This document shows positions 36,201-49,000 of a DNA stretch of 64,000 nt, piece after piece. A program made the position numbers and the translations under genes. The number at the start of each line of letters is the position of its first letter. Positions within the stretch are counted from its first letter, which is position 1. Below the pieces are notes generated by a model. The model had not been told where the DNA came from, did no database searches, and saw only the letters and a program-made list of their open reading frames with translations. This stretch comes from Tetragonia tetragonoides (lineage: Eukaryota; Streptophyta; Magnoliopsida; Caryophyllales; Aizoaceae), in NCBI GenBank assembly GCA_038025085.1, contig CM076147.1, forward strand, positions 37,052,766-37,116,765, written 5' to 3'.

Positions 36201-39200
36201 CCTCACTTTCCCGAATAATTAACACATGATGATAATTTTCCTATAATCACCCAAGAGTGTGAAATGTGAAAGTAGATTCTATTTGAGATGATGTGGAAGT
36301 AGATTTGATTTGAGAAAACTCAGAATCCTACAAAAGAGCATAATCAAAACGAAATCAAGGTGGATTGGAAAAGTGAGATGCTAGGATAATTGTATCGATC
36401 TAATTTTTGCCAAACTTACAGGTTCTTTAGATTAATAAGAAATAAAGAATGCATCAAGTATTTTCTTTAGACGTGGGTGCTCAGGCTTTGCCCAAGTAAT
36501 TCCACAAGCCTGAAGGTAGCGGCCAGGAAAACTCCAGTGGCCTTAAGGGGCTTGAACATGTGGCCTCAAATACAAAAATACAGTATGCACCAAGTTGAAA
36601 AGGGAATATAAAAATCAGAAATTCAAAAGAAGTGCCAAATACTTCTGCTAACTCGAAAACCTTATCCAACTTTTCTTAATTAACACCCAACTTTTCCACA
36701 CAAATTAGAACCATACAATTGCTACTTGAGAAACAATTAGCCATATGTATGGCTCCACAAAACAAGGACACTTATCCCATGGCAGCAGAAGTGAACTTTT
36801 AAGCAAGGTGTAGTGGGCAAAGACTATAAACCAAACAGGGAAGAGTCTTATAACAAACTATAACACAATCTAAGAGAATTAATCAAAACTCGTAATCATC
36901 ACAAAATTTCAAGTTAAAAAAGTGATGTCGTGAGATATGTGCTTGAACTCACTTTCTCTTGACACCCTATCGCCAATAAAGCCTGCCATTCTTGGTTCAC
37001 TAACCGCCTTGTTCAGCTGTATAGAAAGAGTAAAATGTGAACAAAACGAGAAAAACCAGCAAAGAAAATTATCTAAACATTAAGTAGTGATTCTAGTGAA
37101 TAATCTGTTTATGACGTAAATAGAGAAAACCTCTCATTTTGCTTCGACTAGTGCCTAAGTCTCAAATTTCACTCAACAGATCTAGTTCCACTGTCAATAT
37201 GTGTCAGCGAGCACTATCAGATTATATCAAGATGATATACATAAAACAAAAGCGCCTTATTTGGATAGAGTAAAAGAATTCTCAACTGTACTTATCGAAA
37301 GTGTCAAACTCCTACATTCCCTTTGATGCCAAAGGAATGAGACTGAAAGGAATGCTTTCACTAAAGGAGCTCCAAGGGTTAAGGGTTTTACGTGATGCAG
37401 CCTGAAGCTGTATTCAAATATTTATGGAATTTTAATTTCAAAGTTATTCTTCCTCAAGTAACAGATTGTATGCTAGCCTAGCCATCTCCTTCCTTCTACA
37501 TTTTGCTTAATTAATTTTAGTACTTTATAACTAGGATTATTTATTATATCTCCTCCACTAATTTCACCATCTTACTAGGCTGGTCCTTTTTCCATTGATA
37601 TTAGTTTTCTACGCATTTGAAACTTTAAATCTCCATAACTCCATCTTCCAGAAGCAGCACTTACTATCAGCTCTGCTGTTATTCTCAGTATGTCTTTTAG
37701 CATTGTCGATAGTATTATTGTTATTTATATTTCAAAATCTTGGTTGTTGGTTCTTCAGCCAGGAGTCTTTCAGAAACAACACTTCAAGTTTTGACAAAAT
37801 TCAGAGGGGATCTCACAGCATTGTCTTGACTTAGCATTCACAAGTATGAGACCCCCCCCCCCTGGCCCCTGGGAACTCAAAAAGAAGAGAACATCAAATT
37901 TCCATAAAAATGTAGAGTGCCTCACTTCCCCTACATCCAACTGGGAACTTATTTTGCCAAGGCAAATCAATGAACTTTCACAGAAAAAAGTTGGCCTGTA
38001 CCAAAATAACTTTACCAATCTAAGAAACTGAATCATAATTAAACTATTGTCCTCACAATTTACTTCAAATAGCCTACTGCATATAATATATTACATCCTA
38101 CAATGTTGGCATATTGCTTTGTTTACTTCATTCAAAACAAAAATCCCCTTTGTATATCTAAATTAGAAGATTCTTCTCACCTCAACAATTCTTATTGAAC
38201 TAAACCCTACCAGGCAACAAATTTTTCATTGCGCCCATTGAATATATTACAGTGGTTTCTTACAGAAGGTACAATCATCCAACTTTTCTTAGTTACGTAT
38301 TTCTTCATTAAAGAAAACATAAATAATATTTGACAAACATATGTCATTTTTATCACCATAACAATAGTTGATGTGGTTCACATCAGCAATGTGCACACTA
38401 GCCAAAAGAATCAATGAAGGCATTAAGAATATGGTGACTGTAAGGGTTTAATGAATGAGGTAAGAGGCTTTAAAGTAAACAAAGCAATTGCCAAACATTG
38501 TACTAATATACACATTAGGTTATCTAAAGGTAAATGTGGGGACCATAGTTTCATTATGATTCAGACTTCAATTTGTTAAGGCAATTTAGGTACCAGCCAA
38601 CTTTTTGCTATGGTAGATCACAGATAGAGGCATTTCCTCGAAATTGAGAATATTTGCCGAGCTCACCCTTTGTGGGTGTCATGCATGTGTGGACAACTTC
38701 AAGTAACAGAAGACCAGGGATATGTCAACATGGTCACCTAATAATCTAATATGTTCCCTTGTACCCCAATCAAACCATCGGATGGAACACCAAAACTTCC
38801 ACATTTTAACATTCTCCATGTTATATCGTTCAAAAAGTTGCCCATATTAAGCAATTTATTTGTGGCAAATGTAAGAGATTACTACAGCACAGGGGAACTA
38901 GAATTGAGCCAAGACATTTTTCCTGACATTACTATAGAACACAATACTAGCAATAACATCAGTACAGAAAAGTGTCACACTGACCTTTGAAAAGGTACCG
39001 GCAAGATCATCAATATCAGAAAAAGATCCCAGACCATCAGCCTGAATACAAGAAAGCAGAAGCATTACTCAACATGGCACTTACAGAATGTCAATAATGA
39101 CCATATCCACCCAAATCACATTTATTTTTTTTCCTCCTAAATGCAAACTCACTACAATACTTTCAGAATTTCAGTAGATAGAGAATAATTCATGAGATGA

Positions 39201-42200
39201 TTTAAGAGAGGACAAGGACTTGGTGTGACTACATGTCAATCGATTCCCGCCATTAAATGGAAATATAGTAATTAGTATACCTAAAAGTGCAGATTTCAAG
39301 AAGGATGCTAACAAAATCAAACAGAGGGCTATCAATTATGGACACTTCACTTAAGCTGCAGCGGCCTGAACTTTGCTGTGGCTTATTTGCATGGATAGTA
39401 GATGCTCATTAGGTGGGAGAAACCATGTAGGGATCATACCAAGAAGAATAAGGATTGACTTAATGTGGTTTTATCAGCAGGTCCAAACAACATGACTTTG
39501 GCCACTCACTTTTATCAGGGCACAAAGGTGAATTTTTCCTTGCTTAATTCGCTAGAGAAGCCTCTCAGTGAATGGTATGCTTGGTAAATTGGATAGAGCT
39601 CATTCACTATGATAACTATCATGCAACACAGATAGCTGTCTTGAACCCTATCACAACCTAGAGGGGGGGAAAGCAGGAGGTAGCAGGATAAGAGAGAGGG
39701 AGCAGAAGATAAACAAGGAGTCGTTTGATGATTAAGTCTGGTTTCATATTAATTAGCAAAGCCCTTTTGAAATGTACCATAATTGCAATGACAAAAGATC
39801 AGAGTGGGAAGAAAATCCTAAACAGAAACTATTTTTAAACCAAAGTCTTAAACAAAAAACAGACAAGAGACTGACTCCATCCTTCAAAAGAACAGTACTC
39901 CCACTGTTCCTTAATATAGGTCGTTTAAGAAATTTGTTTTTGTTTCATATTATAAGTCGCATTAGAAGTCCAATAAAGCACATATTGATCTTTACTCATG
40001 CTAGCCTTTCTTGCTAAATCTCAAGTCTAAGGGTATGTAGTCAGTATGACTATTTCTACTAGAATTGAGACTCTTTAATAGCTTTCTTAATTCGTGTGCC
40101 ACAACCTTAAACGACCTATATCATGGAACGGAGGGAGTACTAGTCACTTGACGCACCAAGATCCTGAAAGCCTGTCATCGCTATCCAGCCATGAAACTCA
40201 CAAAATAGCCATAACAGCACTCGGCCACTCATCCTCGGCCAACATGAACAGCCTGCCAAAAACTGTGAAGCCACTTCTAAATGGAAAAAAAATCACTTCT
40301 CATAATTCGCAAATTATATGGGGCACCACAGAGAACAGTATTCTCAGGGCATTAAAAGGCACTGGGCCACAAAAATTTCATGGGCTGGATCATCTTTCAA
40401 GAAAAGTCTACTGCGCTGGGCCCTAAAGGAGCATGTAGCTCCGTGCTCGCAGGAGCATAGTATAACATGCACATCACACAGATCGCAAACAATGAGGGAG
40501 AAAGCTTGATTCGCCCATCAAATGTGCAACCTATAGTGAGCAAAAAAGCTTAAAAATAAAACTCGTACACATCACACACATTTGTGTGGAGGTTTGCCAT
40601 CCCCAGATAGAGTAGTACAGAACTCAAGGCATTAATCAGATCCTTTATAATAAATGAATCCTTATATCCACAAGTAGTTGAAAGGAGGCAAACAAAGGAA
40701 CGCACTACAGTACAAAATAATTAACCATTCCTTTTCAAGATCGTTCCTTTGGGACATGAGAAAATAAAAAAATATAGAAAAGTAAAACCTCCTAATTGTT
40801 ATGAAAATCATATCATTAAAACTAAAATACTAGACAGAAAATAAATGTTTCACCGGATACAGCAAACTAACAACTTTCTAAGACAATAATGCAAAAATTA
40901 ACAAATATATCATGATCATAAAACTTAAAAGACATACTTCCATGTTCCATGAAGCTTCTCAAATAACAATAAGAGTTGACATCAATAGCATTTTTATTGC
41001 TTGAACAATCATCAATTTTTTATAAAATAAAATGATATTCATGATTAACCATGTGAATACAATTGCTTAAGGCTAAGCGGCAAATTAAGACGCCTCTGTA
41101 AGATAAATAAATAATTAATAAACCAAAGCACACCAGTGGCACTGTAATACTTTAAGATGATTCCTACAATACCCACATAAGTGACATAACCATGACCAAA
41201 AAAAATACTCGACCCCGCCTACATCTAAAAATTTATATCAAAATAAAACACGATCCTCGAATCAACCCTTTGCAACCAAATACACAAAAACAAAAAGGCA
41301 AAATATCTGATAGATTATGCTTCTCTTTCTCAAAGCACACAGCTTGCAGAATAACCAATCTTCAACTAGATTTATCTTTCTGTACCGAGGACCTTTCCTA
41401 TGACACAATAACATAAACAATGTGAACTAGACCAGTAGTCTGAGCCATCCAAAACTGGAAAGGTTGATAAGATTTCATGGGAGTAATAAAATTCGACATT
41501 AAATTGCAGATGATGAATAGAAGGAAATGGTTCACAATTAAATGATTACTAAAAACCACAACATAAGAAAACATCAGACACGCATAACACTCACTCAAAA
41601 GTTCCAAAAATCATTAAAAGAAAATATCAAACCTCTTCTTGGTCAAATTGGTACTCATCCTCAACTGCAACCGTTGGGATACTCTCATCTTCGTCAAGTC
41701 CCCCCAACTCAACTTCTTCAACAGAATCATTACCGAAAAATGCATATTGAGATGCATCAAACAAAGCAGCATCTGCACCACAAAAAGCGACAAAGACAAA
41801 CGGTTCGATAAATATCTTAAAACATACAAATACTTGACATACATGAATTAATAGTGAGGGGTCATTTACTCGGTGCTTGCATAGCATAAATAAAAAAATC
41901 AATAATTCAGATTCAGATATCAGCTTTTCCAGATGAGTTTTAAATTACTTATACAATAATAAAGCTACCTCGCCAAATCTAGTCACTTAATGTCTTGAAA
42001 TAGGCTAATAGAGTCTGTTCGAGTTGTTACAACAATAGTAAGCTCCATTGGACCACTTGTACCCATGAATTTGGAAAGATCCCTCAATTTCCTAAACTAC
42101 TATGTGATAAATTAGGAATGTCAACTATATTGTTCATCAAACATTAAACAATTATGTATGGTGCCAATAAGTTGTCTACAGCTGTAAATAAATAAATAAA

Positions 42201-42878
42201 ATCTATCTCTAACCTGAATAGAATTGCAAAGAATTGGAATGATTGCACTCTGAAGTGTAACATTAGTATCAATTTTAACTAAATCAACTGCAGCAAACAA
42301 GTTGGGACAGCGGGAACAAGGACGAGATTCGAATGGTAGCTAGGGACGAACTAAACAAGGAAGCACGAAAGATCTATAGTAGAGGCAACACAAGAAAAGA
42401 GAAATATAAGATGTCCTAGCATATACATAGAGGTCTTTGCAAGACAAGCCTATCAAGATTCAAGAGAAACAATCTCAGCGTTTGTTTCCATTTGGCTACA
42501 TATCACCCAGCACACACACAAGCAGAGCACCTGAAGTCAAAAGCAACACTGGAACAACTAGCATCCAAACCCCATCAAATAGATTGAACATGGAAACGTA
42601 AATTAGAGCCTAATCAGTTAAATTATATTCAAAAACAAGCTGGAATTATGCTCTCAAAAAACTCAAAATTCCTGTTTCTTCTTGAATCCAACTTAAAATT
42701 CGCACAACCACGTAAATGAAAGCAGAAATTCAATAGCACAATCCAAACCCATCACAACCAATAATTTAAAGAACACAAACCAGAACAAGTATTCTTGCTA
42801 AAAGTAGATCAAGCTAAGAAAAAAACACGAACCTTTGGAATTCTGACCCAATTGCTTCGCATCTCCAAATCCATCCAT
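33210..42878 (-). CDS. PAT1: PAT1 homolog, mRNA decapping activator
   Basis: PAT1 links deadenylated mRNA to decapping through the LSM1-7 and DCP complexes in cytoplasmic P-bodies. Five exons lie on the minus strand: 42878-42833, 41772-41633, 39041-38985, 37016-36953 and 35296-33210, in consistent phase, for 797 residues, close to the Arabidopsis homologs. The start is MDGFGDAKQLGQNSKG. Exon 2 has the family motif LFDASQYAFFG and EEVELGGLDEDE. Exon 3 has FSDIDDLAGTFSK. The large last exon carries AAAEWTQDVDYASWYDQH, a Pro/Gln/His-rich linker with poly-Gln, then the conserved core (DPYVDDYYHQACVAKK, FCPTQLRDLPPRAR, LGRIPFSSIRRPKPLLEV) and an all-helical C-terminal domain ending SLDG. Introns are long: exon 1 to the last exon spans 7.5 kb, and the intron between exons 2 and 3 contains a Stowaway MITE. 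No lesion was seen. Confidence 0.95.
34696..34740 (-). repeat. CAG/CAA repeat encoding poly-Gln in PAT1
   Basis: An imperfect trinucleotide tract on the coding strand giving a run of 13 Gln after LMA, in the disordered Pro/Gln-rich linker. It is expected to vary in length. Confidence 0.9.
35297..36952 (-). other. PAT1 intron 4
   Basis: Between exons 4 and 5. No repeat or gene recognised with confidence. Confidence 0.6.
37017..38984 (-). other. PAT1 intron 3
   Basis: AT-rich intron with no recognised element. It contains a C10 homopolymer near 37852-37862. Confidence 0.6.
39898..40137. mobile_element. Stowaway MITE in PAT1 intron 2
   Basis: The left end is CTCCCACTGTTCCTTAATAT. The right end, reverse-complemented, is CTCCCTCCGTTCCATGATAT. 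TA flanks both sides (39896-39897 and 40138-40139). The 240-bp length, the near-perfect Stowaway consensus CTCCCTCCGTTCC and the following TAGGTCGTTT shared by both ends make the call firm. Confidence 0.92.
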
Positions 42879-43339
42879 CGTTTCACCAACTCACCAACTA
42901 TAATGAAAAGTTCACCAACAACAACAAAAAAAAAAAAAAAGAAAAAAAAAAAAAGAGCAACCCAGCAGAGAGAAGCAACGATGACGAAACCCCACCTCGT
43001 TATAACAACAAAATCCAAAACCCTAAAAAACCCTAATTTTGATAAAATGAATAGCTAAGAAAAACAAAGAAGAAACAAAAAAAAAGTGGGGTAAATTATC
43101 GGAAGAGGTGGAAATCTCAGAAACCCTTGAAGCAGAAATAAAAAGGGTTTCTAAAAAGAGGATCTGTACAGTGAATGATTACATGTAAGCCAATCTGTGG
43201 TTTGGGTTCCATTGACGTTATTATTCGGTTTTGGCTGTTTTTTGTTTTCTTTTGTATTTTTTTGTCCTTTTTTTTCCTACCTTTTTTTGGGCAGTTCTAT
43301 ATATTGTGTCGTGTGTGTATGTGTTACAGTTGAAGTAAC

Positions 43340-43341
<2 letters not shown>

Positions 43342-43380
<39 letters not shown>
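43342..43380. repeat. (GA)n microsatellite upstream of PAT1
   Basis: About 19 GA units, read as CT on the PAT1 coding strand, 464 bp upstream of its ATG. Probably promoter or 5' UTR. Confidence 0.95.
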
Positions 43381-43381
<1 letters not shown>

Positions 43382-43901
43382 CCCTAGAGAGAGGATAACG
43401 ATAGCAGTCACTAAGGAAGAGACTAGAGAGAGAATGAGATTTGAAGAATCATGATTTTGGCCGGTGATGAAAGGCAACAAAAAAAAAGGTTTATTCTTTT
43501 TTCTGGGTTTATTTATTTAATTTTTGGGTTTTGGTTGAAAAAGAAAAAGAGAAGAGATTGAAGATTGTCAAATGGTGTAGCTTTTGGTGTCTAGAAGAGA
43601 AAGGTAGTGTGTGTGGCAACAAATTGAAAAGGAGGGATGGGATCCACAAAGTGTTGACGTAGCTAAGGGGAGGTGGAGCTAAAATAAATATTATTTGTAC
43701 TAATACTAAAATAATGCATGAACTTGACGTAACCTTCATCTTGATCCTAAAATAATGTACTCTACTTTCAATATCATGTTTATGGATTGATAATAATGAT
43801 AGATCTAAATTATCAAACAACTTTTTTCTAGATTTTTAAATAAATGTGCTTGGTGTTTCATACAAATCCTCAAAATTGAAGGTTTTTTCTTTTTTGGTTC
43901 A
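43381..43901. other. Upstream flank of PAT1, nothing recognised
   Basis: Likely PAT1 promoter. No coding feature; the 103-codon minus frame at 43509-43820 has no family signature. Confidence 0.4.
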
Positions 43902-44060
43902 CATCAAGGGTATCCACTGTCGACAATAGTGATTATTTATTCCCCGCGCTGGTTGGTAGGCACCTTAAAGGGTAGGACAGTTGACCAAGGGATTTAAAGT
44001 TGCTCCCAAAGCGAGATTCGAACCTTCAACCTTAGTTAATGGTGAATGAGTCCCTACCTC
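43902..44060 (-). repeat. SINE-like, tRNA-derived repeat
   Basis: Second copy of the family at 23352-23508. Shared blocks include CCCCGCGCTGGTTGGTAGGC, AAAGGGTAGGACAG, ATTTAAAGTTGCTCC and CGAGATTCGAACC (a B box in reverse). Confidence 0.6.
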
Positions 44061-46020
44061 AAAATCGAAGTCTTAAAGTAAACATGGATCGATTCCTACC
44101 ACCAAGTGCATAAAGCGAATAATCAAATTAATCTCACCAAGATATCTTATAGAGACAAATATGTTACTAGTGTCTTTTATCTACAATTTCCATATTGTAT
44201 GCATATATCTTGCAAATATAAAAGACACATGATTTCTTGATTAGAAAAATATAGAATGAGGTAAAAATCAAAAGACATCTACATTTAATACTTATTGCTT
44301 CACCTAAATAACAATATATCTAAAATAGAAGAATAAGCTTCCCTATTCCATTAAAAAAAAGAAAAGAAAAAAAAAGAAGGAGATACTTATATCCAATTCA
44401 AAACTTTTATATCTAGTCCAAGTCATGTATAGCAACACTAAAACTATAATTCACACATTATCACACTTATAATAAATTAAGTAGTTATAAGCTTAACCCC
44501 AAAAAGTAACTATAAACTTATATATAACTATTTACATGGTTGTGTTGTTGTGATTTTGAAAGCACAAACTTCATATGCAGTAACGATGATGCTATATATT
44601 CTTATATGTATAGACATATTATAATAGTACGTGAAAACTCATACAAACAATAATTTGAAAACAAATTAGGGGGAATCATGAGAAAATGTTGTTATAGTTT
44701 ATGATTCATAGTTTCATACAATATTACTATATATTGAATGTTGATGATTTGTTATAGCTTTCATTTATAAGGTGTGAGAATAATAAAGAATGTAATATAT
44801 ATTATTTTATATTTATCTCACACACACTAACATATGACACGTGTACATCATCCATTGAACTATCATGAATTGTCACTAATTCTATAACACAACACTCCTA
44901 TTTATCAATACACACTATTACAACTATGACTTCAAGTCAAGTTATTAGCATGAGAAACAACTCGATCGACCCGACACCCGTTCTACCCGATATAGCATGG
45001 AGCGAGCCCCACCCGAGCATGAGCTCTCTTAGTATCCGTTTGGTTAGAGTTGTTTTTCCCATTTCTCGTTGTTGGTTTACCGAAAGAAGGAAAATGATTT
45101 TTAGTGGATAAAACATTTTCACAGGTTCAGATGAAGATGAATATGTTTCCCCTTCAAAAATAAGAGAAAATAACTTTTTGTTTGTGGGACACTATATACC
45201 CGGACCACTGATAGACTGATAGTGGACCTCATAACCGAGTCCGGCTGTCGGGATTCTGGGCCAAAAATCACACCGCACCAGGCTTGATCGGGCCTCGGAC
45301 CGTCGGACCGCTTTATCTGATTTATTTTTCAAATAAGAAAAATTTTCAATTTTGATATGCTTTTGAGGTGATTTCATTTTCGAATCCACCCTTTTCGAGA
45401 TATACGCAACTATGTGTTGCAGATTTTATTTTATTTTTAATTTTAAAGTTTAAAATTTAGAAAAACAGTTTTGTAGGAAATTTGTTTCCTTGTAACCAAA
45501 CTACGAAAAATGTGAATGAAAATACATATTACATAAAAATTATTTTTCAGTTGAAAATAATTTTCTCCCCAACCAAACAAAGTCATAAGTAAAATGTTTT
45601 TCCTCTTAAAAACCATTATTTCCCTTCTTTTGATAAACGAAATAACACAAAATGGAAAAACACGAAAACTGTTTTCACCGCATTCACCCCAACCAGACCT
45701 GTAAAAAAAAAAAAAAAAAATAGGGAAATGTGATTTTTGCGCTTCCCATGCGATGAAAAGAAAGAAAAAAACAGGAGGTCGTATTTTTTTTTGTTGCAAC
45801 CTAGATTTGAAGTGAGAGTGAGACCACCAAGCCTGTATTTTGTTCTTCTCTCTGGGCCTCTGCGCCAGTCGGTGTCACCGCCCTAATTCTCTCTCCGCCA
45901 CAACAACCACCTCTCTCCGCGGTTTTCCGTCCAGTTTCCGGTAACCGACTCTCATTAATCATCGGATTTTGACGCGTTTGATTTTCCGTTAAATTGGCAG
46001 AACAGAAAAGGAGAGAGAGA
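44061..46020. other. Intergenic region and 5' flank of CYP59
   Basis: No gene seen. 45030-45700 has CCGTTTGGTTA-like and CAACCAAAC/CCAACCAGACC sequences in opposite orientation, typical of decayed plant MITEs, but without clear ends. The last roughly 200 bases are pyrimidine-rich and probably the CYP59 5' UTR. Confidence 0.4.
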
Positions 46021-49000
46021 ATGTCGGTGATGATAGTGACGAGCTTGGGGGAACTAGTCATAGACTTGCACACTGATGCTTGTCCCTTAACCACCAAAAA
46101 TTTCTTGAAGCTTTGCAAGTAAGTTTTCTCTCTCTTCGTTTTCTTTAGGGCATTGCTTTTTCATTTTGTGCTACTCAACTAAATTTATGGTATATATTAG
46201 TGTTATGTTTTTCGGAAATTCACAATTCTTATTCTGTGATTGTCTATTCACGTTGTTAATTACACCAATATGAATGGGCTAGGTGTTTTAAATTATGGCT
46301 AACAATGCCAATTTCCCGTTTCGAATTAGAATTGAGTAGGTTGGTGAGGAGTAAACCTAGGTCATTGTGATACTCGCGTCGTGTAGTCTAGGATAGCGGG
46401 GGCAAGGATAGGATGGGGAGCATTGTCCATTGCTCAAATTGACTGACATGCATTGGAGAAGTTGAATTTGTAGTGTGAAGCTCATGCTTCGAAAAGATTG
46501 TTGTTGATGCACCGGTCGAATTCGACACTGGTGTTGAACTCAGACAAAACCAGGAGGATACTGAAACTATATTCATTTACTAAACTTAGTTTTTACCATT
46601 CTTTAACTATGAGGTTAGGTGAGTTACGCTGGGGCGTTAAGGGTGGGTTGATTTGAATGTCCCCAGTACAGAATTTATATTTGAGTGATTGATTGGTCAA
46701 CTTGTGGATATGCACTGCTCTAGGAGTCACAGAGCTGGAAGTAACCTAACTACCTAATGTTTTTTAACCGATGCAGGATCAAATACTACAATGGCTGTTT
46801 ATTTCACACCGTGCAGAAGGATTTTACTGCTCAAACTGGTGACCCCAGTGGCACAGGGAGTGGTGGCGACTCTATCTTCAAGTAAGAATTTTTTTCTGAT
46901 GTTTTATGTAATTGCATTCAAATTGTTGCCCTGGTTTGTGGATGGGCTTTGTAGCTTTCTCGGGGAGTTCAAGTAACTAGGTTTGAAAGGAAAATAGATT
47001 GCATAGCAGTGATTTTCCAAAGGTTTCTCTTATGTTCAATAAAATTTTGCATTTAATATAACATTGCATATAAATGTGAACTGAGTGATTTAGCAATACT
47101 GCATGCCATAAGGTTAGTAGATTTATAGTGAAGAAGCCTAAGTTATCTAAGTGTAGCTTAGATAATAAGAATTAAGAAGGTAAGAAAGGAGGAAAGTTTA
47201 GCTATGGATCTAAAATCTTATCCTGATCATTCTACCCTAAGAAAAAAGTTTAAATCCTTCTATAAAGTGATAGTTTGGGTTAACTTTCACAACTATGAAA
47301 AAAGAGTGATAATAACCAAATAGTTTATGGATAAAGAAAAGTTTTATTGATAATGAAGAGGAAAAGAACCAAATAGTAACAAGTAGTAGTGGAGAAGTTC
47401 ACTAAATACAGTGTGTGTTAATGGATATTCACGCTTTGGAAGAGATAAGGAGAAGAAATTCTGTGGGGCAATGCTATTTTCGCAATCATGTTTGATGTTT
47501 ATGGCTGGAGAGGAATGCATAGATGGGGCTTTTAGGAGCTATTCAATTACAAATGTCCAGAGAAACTGGCTAATTTGTAAGTGTATATTCTTTGGGTGGA
47601 TAGCTTGTCCTCTCTTGCTGTTTTAGCAGCTTCACTAATACAATTTCAACTAATATTGAAATTCTTGAGCAAAAGCCAAAGTCAATTCCATGGTCATGGC
47701 TAAATCCTGGCAAAACATTCCGAACCTACTCCCAAAGTACCGAAAAAGGCAACTGAATAATTCCCAAAGATAGGCCTCAGTCGCAATTTGCATACACAGA
47801 GGGAAAATAAGGCAATGTAATGATCCCAAAGCTAGACCTAAACACGTGACACAAACGGCAACTGAACAAGAAGATAAGGCACATCGAAATCATCCCAATA
47901 TGACTTCTATATGGAACCATTTTGTTCCCTCTCTTTATCTACACCCCAGTGCATAGCAGGATAGCACTGGTGCAGGGATAGTATAGCTGGTCTTTGATAC
48001 CAGATTAATCTTTTTACCCTCTAGGGTTTTTTCCTCTACCATAGCCTAGCATAACCATGGTTAGCCGCAGCCCGCAGCATATATCAAGGTGATATATCTG
48101 GCATTCATTTACTCTTGGTGTCTTTTTATTCATTCTTTCTTGTTCTACTGGCAGAGAACTTCAATATGTGTCAAATGTGTGCATGCGTGCGTGCGTGTGT
48201 ATGAAGTACATTAAGGAAGCTCAAGCTTTTTCACCTTCTTTGCATAGCAATTTGCTCATTCCAACATGTCATCGTTTACTTCTAGTGCTTGAGGGTTTGT
48301 ACAAAGCTTCAGCCCCCCCCCCCCGCCCAAAAAAAGAAAAAAAAAACTGTCCCCCAACTTGTTACAAATTCAGCGTTGCCTTTGTACATCTTTCCCTTTC
48401 TGGCTCTCTTAGTTTTGCTCTTTCCCCTTGTTTTCTTGGAAGGCTTAAAACCAAATTATCTGCAAAGATGGCCAGTCAAAAAATAATTAATAATTACTGA
48501 ATAAATTATAAATACGGACCCCTCCTAACATTCAATCACGACATCATCTCTAACATGAAATTTATGTAGTCTATTGAGAGATAGTGAGATACTACTTATT
48601 TGCATAAAGAGGACCTTTGCTGATGGTTTGTCAAGTTGACCATCTTTTTATTTTATTTTTCGTTTGTTCATGTTGTTGGATTACAAGTGGTAACTGTTAC
48701 TGCAATAAATAACAGGACCTGGTACCTATTTTTTTTCTTACAGGTATCTATATGGTGAGCAGGCTCGCTTTTTCAGTGATGAGATTCGGCCTGATCTGAA
48801 GCACTTGAAGATGGGTACTGTTGCCATGGCTAGTGCTGGAGAAAATCTGAATGCATCTCAGGTATAACAATTCTATGGAAAGATAGTATTGTGCTTTACT
48901 TATTTATGTCTGTCTTGATAAGTAAAGAAAACTTATATGAAAAGTTTCTTCCATCTTGATTTTGGTCTTACGTAGAATATTTCTGCTTTCAGTTCTATAT

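Noticed and set aside
45030..45705. Possible MITE with CCGTTTGGTTA / CAACCAGACC ends
   Set aside because: The ends align poorly and no target duplication could be identified, so it is mentioned only in the intergenic note.
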